Assembly (NCBI GenBank): GCA_002794735.1
Contig: NBAZ01000007.1
Span: forward strand, 1,426,001 to 1,490,000
Direction: 5' to 3'
DNA: 64,000 nucleotides
Source of the DNA: Pyrrhoderma lamaoense
Lineage: Eukaryota > Basidiomycota > Agaricomycetes > Hymenochaetales > Hymenochaetaceae
Each line of letters starts with the position of its first letter. The first letter of the stretch is position 1. The notes under the pieces were generated by a model. It had not been told where the DNA came from. It was given only the letters and a program-made list of their open reading frames with translations, and ran no database searches. Both the position numbers and the translations under genes were made by a program. Positions 26,292 to 38,659 of the stretch are shown here, one piece after another.

Positions 26292-29200
26292 ATGACTGTA
26301 ACACACACACCAATTAGATACTGCCGTCGTCCTGGGTTAGGAAGAGAAGGGACACCCCGTTATGTGTTTTGCAACACATTCAACGTGACCTCCCTTCCAA
26401 ACGCTGATTTTTTTCACTATGATGGTAAGCTTGGCCCAAGTGAATAGTAAAATCCCCCTGACATACATCTTGTGTAGTTGGTACGACAGGGAATCGAGTT
26501 TATGTTACATAGCTGCTTATCACTTTTACAGTCATTGATCCTCCTATGGAAAATAGAAGGTACCGTGTTCTCCTACATCCCGTTGCCATACTCCTCTAAA
26601 CCCTGTATTAAGGAGAGCATCTGAAATTATTCAGAAGCTTCAATCCCACATAGCCCCCAAATTTTCAGCGGAATCGCCACGGGGTATGATGGCGCCAAGA
26701 ATCTCTTCTCGGTGAAAAGAGAGCTCTTTGACCAAGGAACTATGAGTGTATGTCTATGCAATCTCTCGCTTATACTATTATTAATGGAAGGTCAAAGTTT
26801 GACGTTCAAATGACCCAGTCTGTGATCACTAATCCACGCAGGGATAAAGTATTTCGAGTTACATTGAAATTTGTCAACAGAATCTCACCGGAGTTTGTGG
26901 TATTTCTTATCTTTTGAAAATATTTCTGAAACTATACACCCCTCTAGGGAGCTGAATCCTGTACTGGAAGGTGCAATAACGGGACCTCTATTACAAACCA
27001 CCTCTTTACAAGTTTTGAATCTACTTCTACAACACACTAATCAACTGCAAGTCTAGACATTTATCTACGCGAAAATACAACTGACAGTATACTAGTCGTT
27101 ATCCCGTGTATACGAAGAGTAAGGTTTTTCTAGAAGAAACGAAAAAGTTAATTCAAGGCTTTGAAATTTGGAGAGGTTATTATTTGTTCGTTTTTCATTC
27201 AGTATCCTCTGTTCCTGTCCCATGACCTTCTCCCTAGCTCCATCCGGCCGGTTAAGAAGAGCTTGATATTGAATATAGATATCTCTACAGCTGTCATGTT
27301 AGTATAATTCTAGCACCATTTCACCATTCGTTCACAAAGGGACCCAATACAGGTATCCGCCCATGCGTTTAATTGATTTCATGATGGTCCAGTTGAAAGA
27401 ACGAGATGCCAGAAGGCTTCAAGATCTAAGACCCAATGATCCGAGCTGGCTTCGCCTGAAAAGCCTTCTGTTAGGCGTAAGAATCGAGCAACTTGGTACT
27501 GGGATTGCTCGGACTATCAGGGGCTTTCAAGAGAGAGCGGGTGAATATGAATTCGGATCGCCTCCAGTACTAATAAAAGTGAGCCTAATACGACAGCCAT
27601 ATTTGAAATATGCATGTGCTCACTATAATTCAGGATTATTTCTATGAGAGATATCACATTAGGCTGGTGTATCCTAGTCTTCCTGGCATCATCTCATTCA
27701 AAGGAAGCCCAGGGGCCAGTGGCACACATGGGGATGAAAATAGGAGCGTGATCCCATTTGAACTGTGTGTGATTAAAGGTGGACAGATGATGAAGAAACG
27801 CCCGGAGCCCGAACTCATGAGTGATATCCTGAATTTTGCAAAACGGTCTCCCAGAGATCGTTTATCTGATACGAAGAGGGGCTATACAGTGAGAGTGCCT
27901 GCTATGATAGACTTTATTCGTTCTTTCGACATTCTCTATTCTAGTCTATGCAACTATCCAATACTCCCTTTATCCAACAGTCCGGGTTATCCTTCGCGTC
28001 AGAGCCCATGTCAATTAAGGGAAGAGTGTTGGAACATCCATACGTGCGGTACCAAGGGCAAGATGTAAAGGTATCTTTATCTTAGTGTAGTTTGTCAGAA
28101 ACCTTGGACTAGAGATGCTCACCAACAATAGGCAGGAAATGGTGTTTGGAACATGATGAATAAAAAATTGCTTGATCCACAGGAAATTGTCTCCTGGGTC
28201 TGCATCCATTTTAGAGATACTAGACAGTCAATTGACAAAGATACGATTTTCAAGTTCGCTAGGAAACTTGCAGCAGCAATGAATAAAGTTGGTAAGAGTA
28301 ACATTTTTCTGTAATAAGCATAGATAATGCATATTGACTAGTGCACAGGCATCAGTATGAATAGTTGATACTGGCTTGATTAAAACTGATCTAACATCGA
28401 CCTTGTTTAGAGATCCAAAAACCCCCTGGCATTGAAGAGGGAAACTCGCAAAATCCAGAGAGCGTAAGAAGGTATTTTTTTGAAATATACTAGATTTAAC
28501 CCTTTCTTTAGGTCTTATATGATGCGTGTAATAACCATTTGAAGCCAAATACGTCATCTTTTTTGCTCATATTTCTTCCCAAAAACTCTGCGGGTCTAAG
28601 AGCAAGGATAAAACGCTTCGGCAACGTCAGTATGGGTGTTGTTACTCAGTGCGTTGTAAGTGCTCTCTTCATAAGGTATACTTGTCTATCTCTTACCTTG
28701 GCCACCACTTAAGCGGATAGACAAAGTTTCTGGTGCGAACGACCAATACTTGAACAATCTAATTATTAAGTAATTTCAGATCTTTCTTGTGAACACTTTA
28801 ACAAAAATACTTAGTACTTAACTAATACTCAGAATTAATCCAAAACTTGGTGGAATAAATACAATTCCTAGAGTCGAAATTCCAAATTGTGAATGGCTCA
28901 CAAATTGGGAGACAATGATCGTCGGTGAGTACTTTCAAATAACTAACGGCACTTATCTGCTAAATTAGTTTGAATATGTACTTATTATTGTCAAATATCA
29001 TAGGCGCAGACGTTACTCATGCTTCTCCTGGAGTATGGAGACCGTCCATCGCAGCACTAGTTGCATCTTATGATAAGGATGGAGCTAGATACTTTTCGAC
29101 ACATTCTGTCCAAGGGCCCAGGATGGAAATCATAGCCGATCTGGAGGAAATGTTGGTGGTAGGCATCAACCTATTTTTACTGTCTAGAAGACTTCCATTA

Positions 29201-30215
29201 TAATCTCACCTTGCTTTAGCGAGCATTTCAGAATTTCTACTCATATAGGAGATACTATGTTAGCCAACATCCAGAGGAGCGTGATAAAGTCGTACCGTTC
29301 CCTACTCATCTGATTTTCTTCAGAGACGGAGTTTCTGAAGGTGAATTAGACAAGGTAGTCGGTAGTGAGATAAAGCAGATTAAGGGTAAATTCTGCTGGA
29401 AAATTTTCTCGAGGACTAGGCTAATGCTAGAAATATTATATAGATACCTTTATGCGAATAAGTAGGGAGACTAAGATGAATGTAAATCCCAAGCTCACAT
29501 TCATCGTGGTTGGGAAGCGACATCACATTCGCTTCTTCCCTAGAGATGGTGAAGCTGATAGATCCGGGAATGCTCCTGCTGGATTTGTTGTCGACGATGT
29601 GATTACCTCCCCTGGCCTGTTTGACTTTTATCTACAATCTCATGCTGGTCTGCTTGGAAGTAATTGTATATTTCCTAGAATTCTTACTTCATAGGTAGCT
29701 GACATATTATCATAGCTTCTCGTTCTAGTCATTATATCGTAATTCATGACGAGAATGATTTTTCTGCTGATGGGTATGCTTGTCTCATTGCTTGATTCGC
29801 CAAAGCAGATCTTTTACTGTACTCTTTACCAGTTTGCAAAAGTATTGTTTTGACCTATGTCACCTTTATGCTCGATCAACTCGATCGGTTTCAATACCAG
29901 CTCCCGTATACTGTAAGTAGATTTTTTTATTGATGTTAAAACTACCCACACTAAAGCTACTTTGATCAAATTGAAATAGATGCAGACGTAAGTACTAGAT
30001 TAGATCCCATTTTCAAATGAGCCCATGTCCTGATTTTCTTTCTCACCTGATTTGTCATTTAGATTTTATGTTCGCAAGCGGAATACCATTTCAGCGAAAG
30101 AATGAATTTCATGTATGAGGCCTCAACAGCAGACGGGGAATTTGATACTGAGCGTTGGAAATCAGAATTCAGGCAGACACATAGTAATCTCAGACAAGGG
30201 ATGCATTTTCTGTAA
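26292..30215 (+). CDS. AGO1: Argonaute, RNA-silencing effector
   Basis: Binds small RNAs and silences matching transcripts or genes. Exons begin at the ATG at 26292 (MTVTHTPIRYCRRPGLGREG), with no long Gly/Arg N-terminal extension. The N domain carries VIDPPMENRRR and ASEIIQKLQSHIAP, then GYDGAKNLFSVKRELFDQG. The linker has SPEELNPVLEGAITG and LQVLNLLLQH. The PAZ part includes SIRPVKKSLILNIDIS, RLVYPSLPGII, PFELCVIKGGQMMKKR. The MID part has HLKPNTSSFLLIFLPKNSA. PIWI: GADVTHASPGVWRPSIAALV (Asp), RMEIIADLEEML (Glu), LIFFRDGVSEGEL (Asp) and PAPVYYADADILCS (Asp at the His/Asp site). The slicer tetrad DEDD therefore looks complete. It ends GMHFL. One base is missing in the C run at 26654-26658, where IAP must join QIFSGIATGYDG. 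About 15 introns; not every junction was fixed. Confidence 0.93.
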
Positions 30216-30768
30216 TTCAAGTCTTTTCATTAGACTCCACCCATGCACTCCTGCTTTCTGAGGCACAGTCTTGAATTTCTTTCTTCTTTTTTGCATATTC
30301 ATTCTCTTTCTATTTCATTGGTTATGATACATGGAAACCATTCTCAACAACTATATGGCATACTCTTCAGTACATAAGACTGTTGAATCCCATTTCGTTA
30401 TATAAGCGCATATCTATCGGTTCTTTCTTATTTTCTTTAAAACAAGTGGTTATCTTTCACCCCTTTTATATTTGGTCGGATTCTTCTGGAATCATACTGG
30501 AGGGATAATTTCCTTCTTCCTTTTCTCTAACTATCTAGTGAAAACCGTAAATAAAGTCCGATCATACCTTTTTGCATTGATATTCTCGCTCTCATGTATA
30601 AATTGCAACTTCTTGTTATTAGGCAAAAATTGCGCCAACATTCCACGTAGTTCTTAATGTGAGAGCCCGTAGTATGGGATCCTTAGTATTACAAAAACAT
30701 TTTTCCTGTTTTCTACCTCTGAACTTACGCATTTCTTCCCTGCTTATACAAATTATGGTAGAGGTCTT
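30216..30768. other. Convergent intergenic region
   Basis: AT-rich spacer between the 3' ends of the Argonaute gene (+) and the PDX1 gene (-). Frames present (30472-30657, 30659-30883) lack homology, and the second is antisense to the last PDX1 exon. Confidence 0.4.
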
Positions 30769-32494
30769 TTACCAACCACGAGTGGCAAGGCGACCACCCT
30801 TGACGTTGTCATCGCTGTGTTTTGGGATGAGGAGATGGTTTTCATTAGTAGCGTCATTGGTACACTCGTCTCTTGATAGATAATAAGATAGATGCAGGAC
30901 GTACATGGTCAAGCCAACCATAGCCTCACCGAGGTCCTCAGAAACCTTTGTTCATGAAGTCGTTAACGGACTTAAGATATGTAAAGATTCAATACGACTT
31001 ACCTCCGCAAGCATCTTTGGATTATTGTAGTGTGTCACCTATTATATTTAGGCCAGTAATTTCAGATTGATATCTAGTAACTTATTGCCTAGTGAAATTG
31101 TACATACTGCTTGTACGATAGCGCGGGCACGTTTAGCCGGGTCTCCAGACTGCATTTAATACCACGTTAATAAGAATACTAGAATTAACATGATGTTAAA
31201 TAGATAAGGACTGACACGGAAGATACCAGATCCTACGAATACTGTAGGCAAGTGAAATTATTGTAAGTGCTACACATCGACATTTGTTTGATACTAACCT
31301 CCATCACAGCCAAGTTGCATCATAAGAGCAGCGTCGGCTAAGGCGAACATATGTTAATGGGACTACTAGGCATTTCTGATTTGTAAGGAAGTGTCACCTG
31401 GTGTTGCAATTCCACCTGCAGCGAAGCTTACTACAGGAAGACGTTTCAGTCTAGCTACTTCCTTAAGGAGATGAAACGGGGCTGATAATTCTTTTGCAAA
31501 GGCGTATAGTTCTTCGTCATTCATGGAACTCGACCGGCGAATATCTGCCATAACTGCACGCTGGTGTCTTACCGCCTCAACAATGTTTCCGGTACCTGCT
31601 TCGCCCTTAGTGCGGATGAAGGCAGCACCTTCGGAGATGCGTCGTAGGGCTTCACCAAGGTTTTTGGCACCACATACGAAGGGCACTTTGAATGTGTGCT
31701 TATTGATGTGGTGTTGTTCATCTGCTGGAGTGAGCACCTCTGATTCATCGATATAATCCACTCCAACCGATTGGATAATCTATATGAGGGTACAGAAGTT
31801 ATGGCCATTAATATAGTTTCCCGATATCATAGCAATAATGATATAAATAGGCGATACCTGGGCTTCAACAAAATGACCAATACGGACTTTAGCCATGACC
31901 GGGATGGTTACAGCATTGATAATTTCTTTAATCATTTTTGGATCACTCTAATAAAAGCAGATAATAATGATTTCAAGTTGCATGACAAGTTCCTTTAGTA
32001 AAGACATACCATGCGTGCTACACCTCCTTCCTTTCTGATATCAGCAGGTACTCGTTCCAATGCCATAACAGCACAAGCACCGGCTTCTTCAGCTATGCGT
32101 GCCTATATTTACACATTAAAAACTTATACAATACATGATTACCTGAGTGATGTTATTTCACCTGTTCTGCATTTGTGACGTCCATGATAACACCACCCTT
32201 GGTAGAGACGGATTGTTAGCACACGATATGACTCAATAAGTGTGCTTGTTCGATACCATACTTTAAGCATTTGGGCAAGTCCAGATTTTACCTAACCACT
32301 AGTCAGGATATTCTGTTACTGTAAGATAAATCAATTTTGCATACGTTGAAAGTTCCCAATGCACTGCTCCCAACACCTTCTGCTCGTCCAGTGCTTCTGG
32401 TAGGTGCAACTGGTGCGAATGTACTGTTAGAAGCGGGCTGAGATGAAGGAGTAGACGTCCCGGAGGCCATAGTGGGCTCATTCTGATTTCCCAT
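30769..32494 (-). CDS. SNZ1/PDX1: Pyridoxal 5'-phosphate synthase PdxS subunit (PDX1/SNZ)
   Basis: Builds vitamin B6 (PLP) from ribose 5-phosphate, glyceraldehyde 3-phosphate and ammonia supplied by the PDX2/SNO glutaminase. Starts [20 protein letters not shown] with a short S/T/P-rich tail. Next come [56 protein letters not shown] (catalytic Lys region), [54 protein letters not shown], and [20 protein letters not shown]. The last exon (30769-30814) gives RLATRGW, the conserved C-terminus. At least eight short introns; the frame is intact where checked. Divergent from Cbp3 across 216 bases. The glutaminase partner is not in the window. Confidence 0.95.
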
Positions 32495-32710
32495 TTTTTC
32501 AATCACACTCTTCCGACGAGATAGTGGGATGAAAGAAAAAGGTGAGTCTGGATTTTTTAGGTGAGAGTGGGAGGGAGTGTTTATATGCGCGAGTGTCCAT
32601 TCTTAGTCCTCTCTTCCTTCGGATCGGCAATCCGCGCGGGAATAATTCACTTCTCACTCTCTTCCGGGCATTTTCTCCAACAACTTTTCACAAAAAAGGA
32701 GGGACAGGTC
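32495..32710. promoter_or_regulatory. Short divergent promoter between PDX1 and CBP3
   Basis: Only 216 bases separate the two start codons, so the genes probably share a bidirectional promoter. Both frames that cross this region (from 32542 and 32561) lack support upstream of the Cbp3 ATG. Confidence 0.5.
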
Positions 32711-33935
32711 ATGCTCGCTGCAAGGAGGGCGCCTGCGTTTACTTCGAATGCTCATCGTCGGGCCTTTGCATCGTCTCTGAAGAGGGCTTACAGCACGCAG
32801 AAAACCGTCGATGATGTTAATTCAAACCATGAAGTAACGAAGAGGGAACAACCAATAGCCTCGGAAGCTAAGGATGTATCGAAGAAGGCAAAAGTTTACG
32901 AATACAAAAAGGCGCCTCCTCCCCCTGAGTCATGGTTAACAAGATATCTCAGACGGTCTCCAAAAGCTATGTCTGTTTTCACGTCCGTCACAAATAGACT
33001 CGGTGTGGGGAATCCCCGTCAAGTTGCTGGCCGGATATCATATCACTATTATGAAAGTTCCTGCGCGCCGAGAGAGTTAGAGGAACGCGACTTTTGGCAC
33101 AAGGGTACGTACAACAACTATGTTGTACTTCTAATACCGTGTATATGAACTCATTGCGTGCATCCAACTACTGTAGAATGCCGTTTACCACCTACTTTTC
33201 AAACCTGGTTCACTGTGACTAACCTTCATGTTTGGCTCCTCACCGTCCGTTTCAGAGCCTTACCACCCCCCTGGGAGAAAACTTTGTACAAGGTATCGTC
33301 TTTCAACCACCTTTCGACCTAATTATAACCTCGTATTACTATATATCTCCTAACAAATGATCTACACCCTATAAGGCCTTGTGGATCACTTCTTCCTCGA
33401 CATAGAAGATCGTATCCGCCAAACCCTTTCACAAAAAGTCCCCGAACGAGTAATTACCCGTCAGATGAAGATCCTTCGTGAGCAATGGGCAGGATTGGGT
33501 CTCTCTCTTGACTACGCTCTCGGCCTCTCCTCTCCCTATGCTTCTCCCGTCTCAGGTCTCAAAGCAGCTGACGCTGACGCTGAGTTCGCCGCTGCAATAT
33601 GGAGAAACTTCCTCGGTGCTAGAGGGGCGGCAGGTATATCCGATCCCGGTGCGGGTAGATATCGCCATGCAGTCAATATCCATGGGGAGTTTAGCAAAGT
33701 CAAACTTACAAAGGAAAATCCAGAGGAATCACTAAGAAAGGTAGAAGAAACAGACGATGGGTCTGGTATATACGATTTTGTTGGTGAAGACATCAAATTA
33801 TATGACCGCTATCCGGAGTTGATGTACGTTCTCGTGCGATACATCCGACGAGAGCTCGCTCGACTGGATAAAATAAGTGATGAACAGATCTTACAGGGTA
33901 ATGGTGTTGGGAAGTTTGGGAAGATACTCGATTAG
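32711..33935 (+). CDS. CBP3: Cbp3/UQCC1, cytochrome bc1 complex assembly chaperone
   Basis: Mitochondrial chaperone that, with Cbp6, binds newly made cytochrome b during complex III assembly. Exons 32711-33104, 33177-33292 and 33376-33935. The N-terminus MLAARRAPAFTSNAHRRAFA is a targeting signal, followed by low-complexity K/E/P sequence. The ubiquinol-cytochrome c chaperone domain starts FWHKECRLPPTFQTWFTVTN and continues LHVWLLTVRFRALP, GLVDHFFLDIEDRIRQTL, RVITRQMKILREQWAGLGLS and LDYALGLS. It ends NGVGKFGKILD. The frame breaks at the run of six C, 33266-33271. One more C gives PLGENFVQ leading into GLVDHFF in the right splice phase, and the total becomes 1071 nt, 356 residues. Confidence 0.92.
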
Positions 33936-34426
33936 ACCTTTCGTTTTTTGACTTGATAAATAATACTTTTCTTTCACCTTGCAAGTAACTTAATCATTCC
34001 ATATACTTAGCATATGCACATAATATAGCGTAAAACATCCATAGCTTACTGTAGTTGTCTTGAACACAAGAATAAGAGAAGCACTAATCATTATGTCCTG
34101 CATAATACACAAAGAGATTAGACCATTCAATTCTAAGAGCCCATAAGGCAAGAAGGTAGGCATAATAGTCTGGATATATATACAAATGAAATCGAAAGCG
34201 GACTATTGATGATTCTGTTAACTTTAGAGAAAGAGCATAGCAAGGCGATTGACGATATAAAAGCAAAACTGTTCACGGAAGTATAAGAAAGGCAGTCAAG
34301 TATGAGACGAGATAAACCGAAGAGAAGTAGGCAAGTAAAAGAAGTAAACCAAAAAGAAAAAATAAACAATAATAACACACACAGTCATAGAATAATCGAT
34401 ACACAGAATTTATGATAGGAAACAAC
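33936..34426. other. Convergent intergenic region
   Basis: AT-rich spacer between the 3' ends of CBP3 (+) and the large disordered-protein gene (-). No gene recognised. Confidence 0.4.
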
Positions 34427-37400
34427 TCAAGGCCTCCACGTTGGTTTTCCCTTAGATCTCAAAGATCCTACGCTTGCTTGTCTTCTCAGTTCCGCAACTC
34501 TGGGGGAAGTACTTGTACTTTCCGTGCGGAAGCATCTTTCTGCTCGAATTCTTTCACCAATTCCCTTACACTCGAGGAACTTGACCTTCGTCTGATAGCT
34601 TGTCTCTCAGGTTCTTTGTCCATTGGTGTTGGTACATGCTGCAATTCAACGAGTCGTCTCGGTGTACGAGATCCTCGGGTTATTTTGGTTGGTTCTGGAG
34701 GTTCAATATGTTCTAAGGATACTTGGTCTTTGGGTGGGACGGCCTAGGCCGAGGTTTTGGTGCTGGAGTTTCAACAGGGCCTCGAGGTTTTGATGTTACG
34801 TCAAGTGGGGGAGCAGGTAAACCAGGAAGTAGCGATCTAGGTTCTTCGGACTTGGACTTGAACATATCAGGCTTCAACCACGAAGTGATATAGTCGAGAG
34901 AACGCTTCACCGCACCAGAAGCCTTTGCATTTCTCATTCGTGCGGCAGTAATTGGCGTCAACATTCCCTCCACCTCCTCAGCAACAGACTCATCGTCACT
35001 ATCATCATCAATAAATACGCTTCCATCACCATTCCTGTGGGCCCACGCCGTACTTTCTCCTCTAAGATTCCGAGAAGGTGTTGCGAATCCAAAGATATCC
35101 ATGGCACGACTCTTATCTGGTGAACCAACGGGCGATGTTGTGATTTCATCCCGCAAACGAGAATGCCGCGCAGGTAACGCTGGAACCTTAAAGAACGGTT
35201 CGGAGGATGGCTGTGGCAAAGACACTTTCCTTGCAACTGAGCCCATAGCGGTTGCTGTCTCAAAGATTCTTGTCCGTCCTGAATCAATAGATGGAGTGAA
35301 ATCGGGTATTATCATGCTACTTTGCGAAGGACTGCGAGTAGCGTATCTAGAAGGTGTAGCATAGCGTACTGAGACATCTGGAGTAGGAGGTGCACCCTCC
35401 CCAGCCCTTTGGCGTCTACAAAGTGCCTTTGCTCTCGCAATCAGTTTCTCCCTTTTTTAAGATGAGAGTTAACAACACAGTAAAAACAGGAAGAAAGGAA
35501 CTAGACGTACCTAGTCCACGACGGTCCATGTCCCTCGACTCTGGCCTCTCCTCCCATGAGATCGACGAACCGATCTACAACGTTCTCCATTTGAACATCG
35601 TCCACAGGGGCAAGGTCCCAGGCTCTCTTCCCTGTTCTTCTCCAAGATCATACCTTTCATCCGTAAAGCAGCTATCTAGTAGTTTCCAGTCTGCCTTGGT
35701 CCATTCTCTTAACCCAGAGATATTAGCCTCTTCATATAGTAAGTTTCGATTGTGTCTGAATTCCTGGACTTGTTGTTCTTTCTTTGGTGAACCGAAACAG
35801 CTATGCGTCACACTTCCTGCTCTACTTTTGGTGGGTGACTGAAGAAGCTCTTCCTCAGCTTTCTGAAGAAGGTCTGGTAGTGAAACGTTTGCAGTAAGGT
35901 CTGCCTCAGCCGAAAGGCCAGCAATAGTCCGTCTTCTCCACAACTCTGTCTTCCTGGGAGAATTGTACCCCTTTACGATACCGCCTGTATGTGACTTCCT
36001 TCTCTTTAATCTCCTTGAGACCATATCGTAGTCATGCTATGTGTTAGGAGTATTCAGTTTGCGTTGAATATGCCCGATGTTTTTTATAAACTTAAACCAA
36101 TGTACATACCATCTTTAAAATCGCAGCAGCACGTGCAGCAGCCATCGGGTCGTCAGACATGATTTTGATCATACCCATATCGACGCCTTCATCGCTTTCA
36201 TCCTCAGTGTCAGCTTCTCCTTCGAGTTCAGTTTCTGCCTCAGAAAGATCTGCATCAGGGGGTACTGGGGCGCGCAAAACGTGTGTATTATCTATTAGGC
36301 TATGGTGTGTATCATCAAAATTCTTTTCAAGGCTACGATCCTGACAAAAATAATAAGTTAGGTCAGAAAACTACTAAGAAGGATTCAGCTAAAGGGAAAA
36401 ACCAACCTTATCTGATGAGAGGTGGGTAAAGACAGTTGTTGGATCATTTAATGTTCCCTGAGAAGATGATTCACCACCGCTAGGGGGTTCTTCAGAAGAA
36501 TGCTGTGTCGTATTCCTGTATACGGTTGATCAGATTTTGCGGTACTGACATCGATATTCTTTCATAGAAGTTCATATATGAATTAGCTAAGCGAATTCAA
36601 CCAATCTCAGAGTCCTTGGGCCTCACCTCGGCTTGAACACCGCTTCCACTGTGAGTATACGCTATTATTCTCTCGTCATCTCGAGGCGATGCTCTTCATT
36701 CGCTTGATAGACATGGCTGGCTTCGTCATCAAGCATCTCTTGATCGTAAACTGAATCCATTATATTTTCTTGTCCGTGATTATTAATTCCCGAGATATTC
36801 TCCGCGTCCGTATCATTTCTTGAAGACGAGTTAGAGGGTCATTTGTTGAAACTTTCGGTGTAGATGACTGTTGTGGACCAAACCTTATTGATTCTAGCTC
36901 ACTCAGGGTCAGGCGGCGACCATGTTTGTCTTTGTAAGTAGACGTTTTATCTCCTTGTCCATTGCCTTCATTTCCAGAGCCATCTCTAGGTTCTTGATAC
37001 ATAGTTTGCGGTACTTCATCTATATTATCTCCAATGCCAGCTGCATTATCTCCTGATGGACCGGATGGGCCTTCTTCACCATCCCCCATGGACAATCTTC
37101 CTGGATAAGGACTTATTGGGCGACCCCATTCTTCCATTCTCTCAAGCTCTTCTTTGGTAGGAGGATCTGCTTTAATTGGCGCTTTATATGCTATAAACTT
37201 GCCTGTGTATTCACCTTGACCGATTGTAGTATTGCCCATTTCTATTCTGTTATTAACATCTTCGTCTTCATCGGAAGTGATCCATCCCCCATCCTCTCCG
37301 GCAGGACCATTAAGCTCAACAAGATTGGCATATTCGACATCACTACTTGTATCCAACCACGCACTATCCTCTGCTCCCGGTGGAATATTACTAAAGTCAA

Positions 37401-38659
37401 ATACGGGAGGTATTAACGAGCTTGAGCGATACTCGCCTTGTTGAGCCGGACTTGTGTTGACAGGTTCATTCACAACTTGAGTCCTATTTCTCTCCCCCTC
37501 GGGAAGATCAAGGTCCATCTCAAAGTCAACATAATTTTGCACTTCACGAGTCGGAGACATCGAAGGCCTCTGAACTCTCACTGCCGGTGGACCAACAAGT
37601 AAAATAGGATCATCACTGGGAGAGGCAGGAGGAAGGGGCTTATTCAGGTCAATTTCTGGTGGCTCCGTCTTAATTCTGAGTGGTGGAGCATGCTTATCTC
37701 CAGAATTACGCTTCTTCCTTGTACCAGCACGCTTGCAGTTTTTCGCTCTTGTTTGACGGGTGCGGGTAGTATGATCTCGCGCGGTGGTGTATATTTCTCT
37801 GGCGGAGGTTCATAAGGAGGTATCGGTGTAGCAGATCGTCTTCTGAACGAGATGCCCTTCGGAGACAATGCAAGTCTTTCATGAGGGATGTAATCAGCAT
37901 TTGGGTTATCTGCGTATGGGCTCTCGGAGACAAGTTCAAGATCGCGCATATGGTGATCCCGGGTAGTTTTCCCCCGTCGCGTCGGCGACATAAGCGAGTC
38001 CTCATTAATTCGCGTACGCGACCGTGTTGAAATCTCTGGTGACCCATTAGCCACATTCGAATGTGAGCTACCTGCTATCCGGGAAGGTGTAGGTGAGGCT
38101 TCTGTGCCCCGCACTTGCTTTCGCTGGCGTGGATTGGGTGTATGCGCACTTCCTGATAGCATGGGTAACTGAGTAGGACCAGTAATAGTACGCTTTCGCT
38201 TAGACGTTGATGCGAGTGACGATGCACTAGGGGATCGCTGGTTCGCTCGAATAGTACTTGCAAGAGGTCTGGAAGCAGGGCTTGGTACGTGGGTCTGCAA
38301 CGAGAATTGCATGAGCAAGGTATTTGAAAGAAAAGATAATTAAGATAATAGATATTATGAAAAAAAGTTAGGATATGAAAGAGATAGATTATGGTATAAT
38401 CATAGATCAAGTGTCATGAAAGAGATAGACAAAATAGAGATTTACGCACAGGCCGCCTCGTGTATTTTGAAGTCTCTTCTGGTGGAGGGCTCAGCATCAT
38501 TCTCGACGTCCCTTCATGTTCAGAAGGTGTGGGGGACCCGAAGAGAGTATCGAAGTCAGGGTTACTCATCGCCGTTGCGGTAGCAGATTGTCTATTACGA
38601 TTTGATGGGGTACGTGGATGAGCAGGAATGTTCTCCTTAACCATTGTTCTCGACTTCAT
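34427..38659 (-). CDS. Large, mostly disordered hypothetical protein
   Basis: One multi-exon gene of over 1100 residues that I do not recognise. It starts MKSRTMVKENIPAHPRTPSN (or at the inner ATG 38644). It is rich in S, P, T, R and charged residues with many SP/TP sites, which would suit cell-cycle kinase targets. More ordered stretches are GKFIAYKAPIKADPPTKEEL, DPMAAARAAAILK, SGLREWTKADWKLLDSCFTD and SLDYITSWLKPDMF. Acidic runs (DSDDESVAEE, DEDEDVNNR) and basic runs (RRLKRRKSH) suggest a nuclear protein, by inference. The C-terminus needs at least one added base near 34740-34745 to pass the stop at 34713 and run on through EHIEPPEPTKITRGSRTPRR. The true end may be the TGA at 34429-34427. 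Exons were joined by frame continuity only. Confidence 0.7.
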
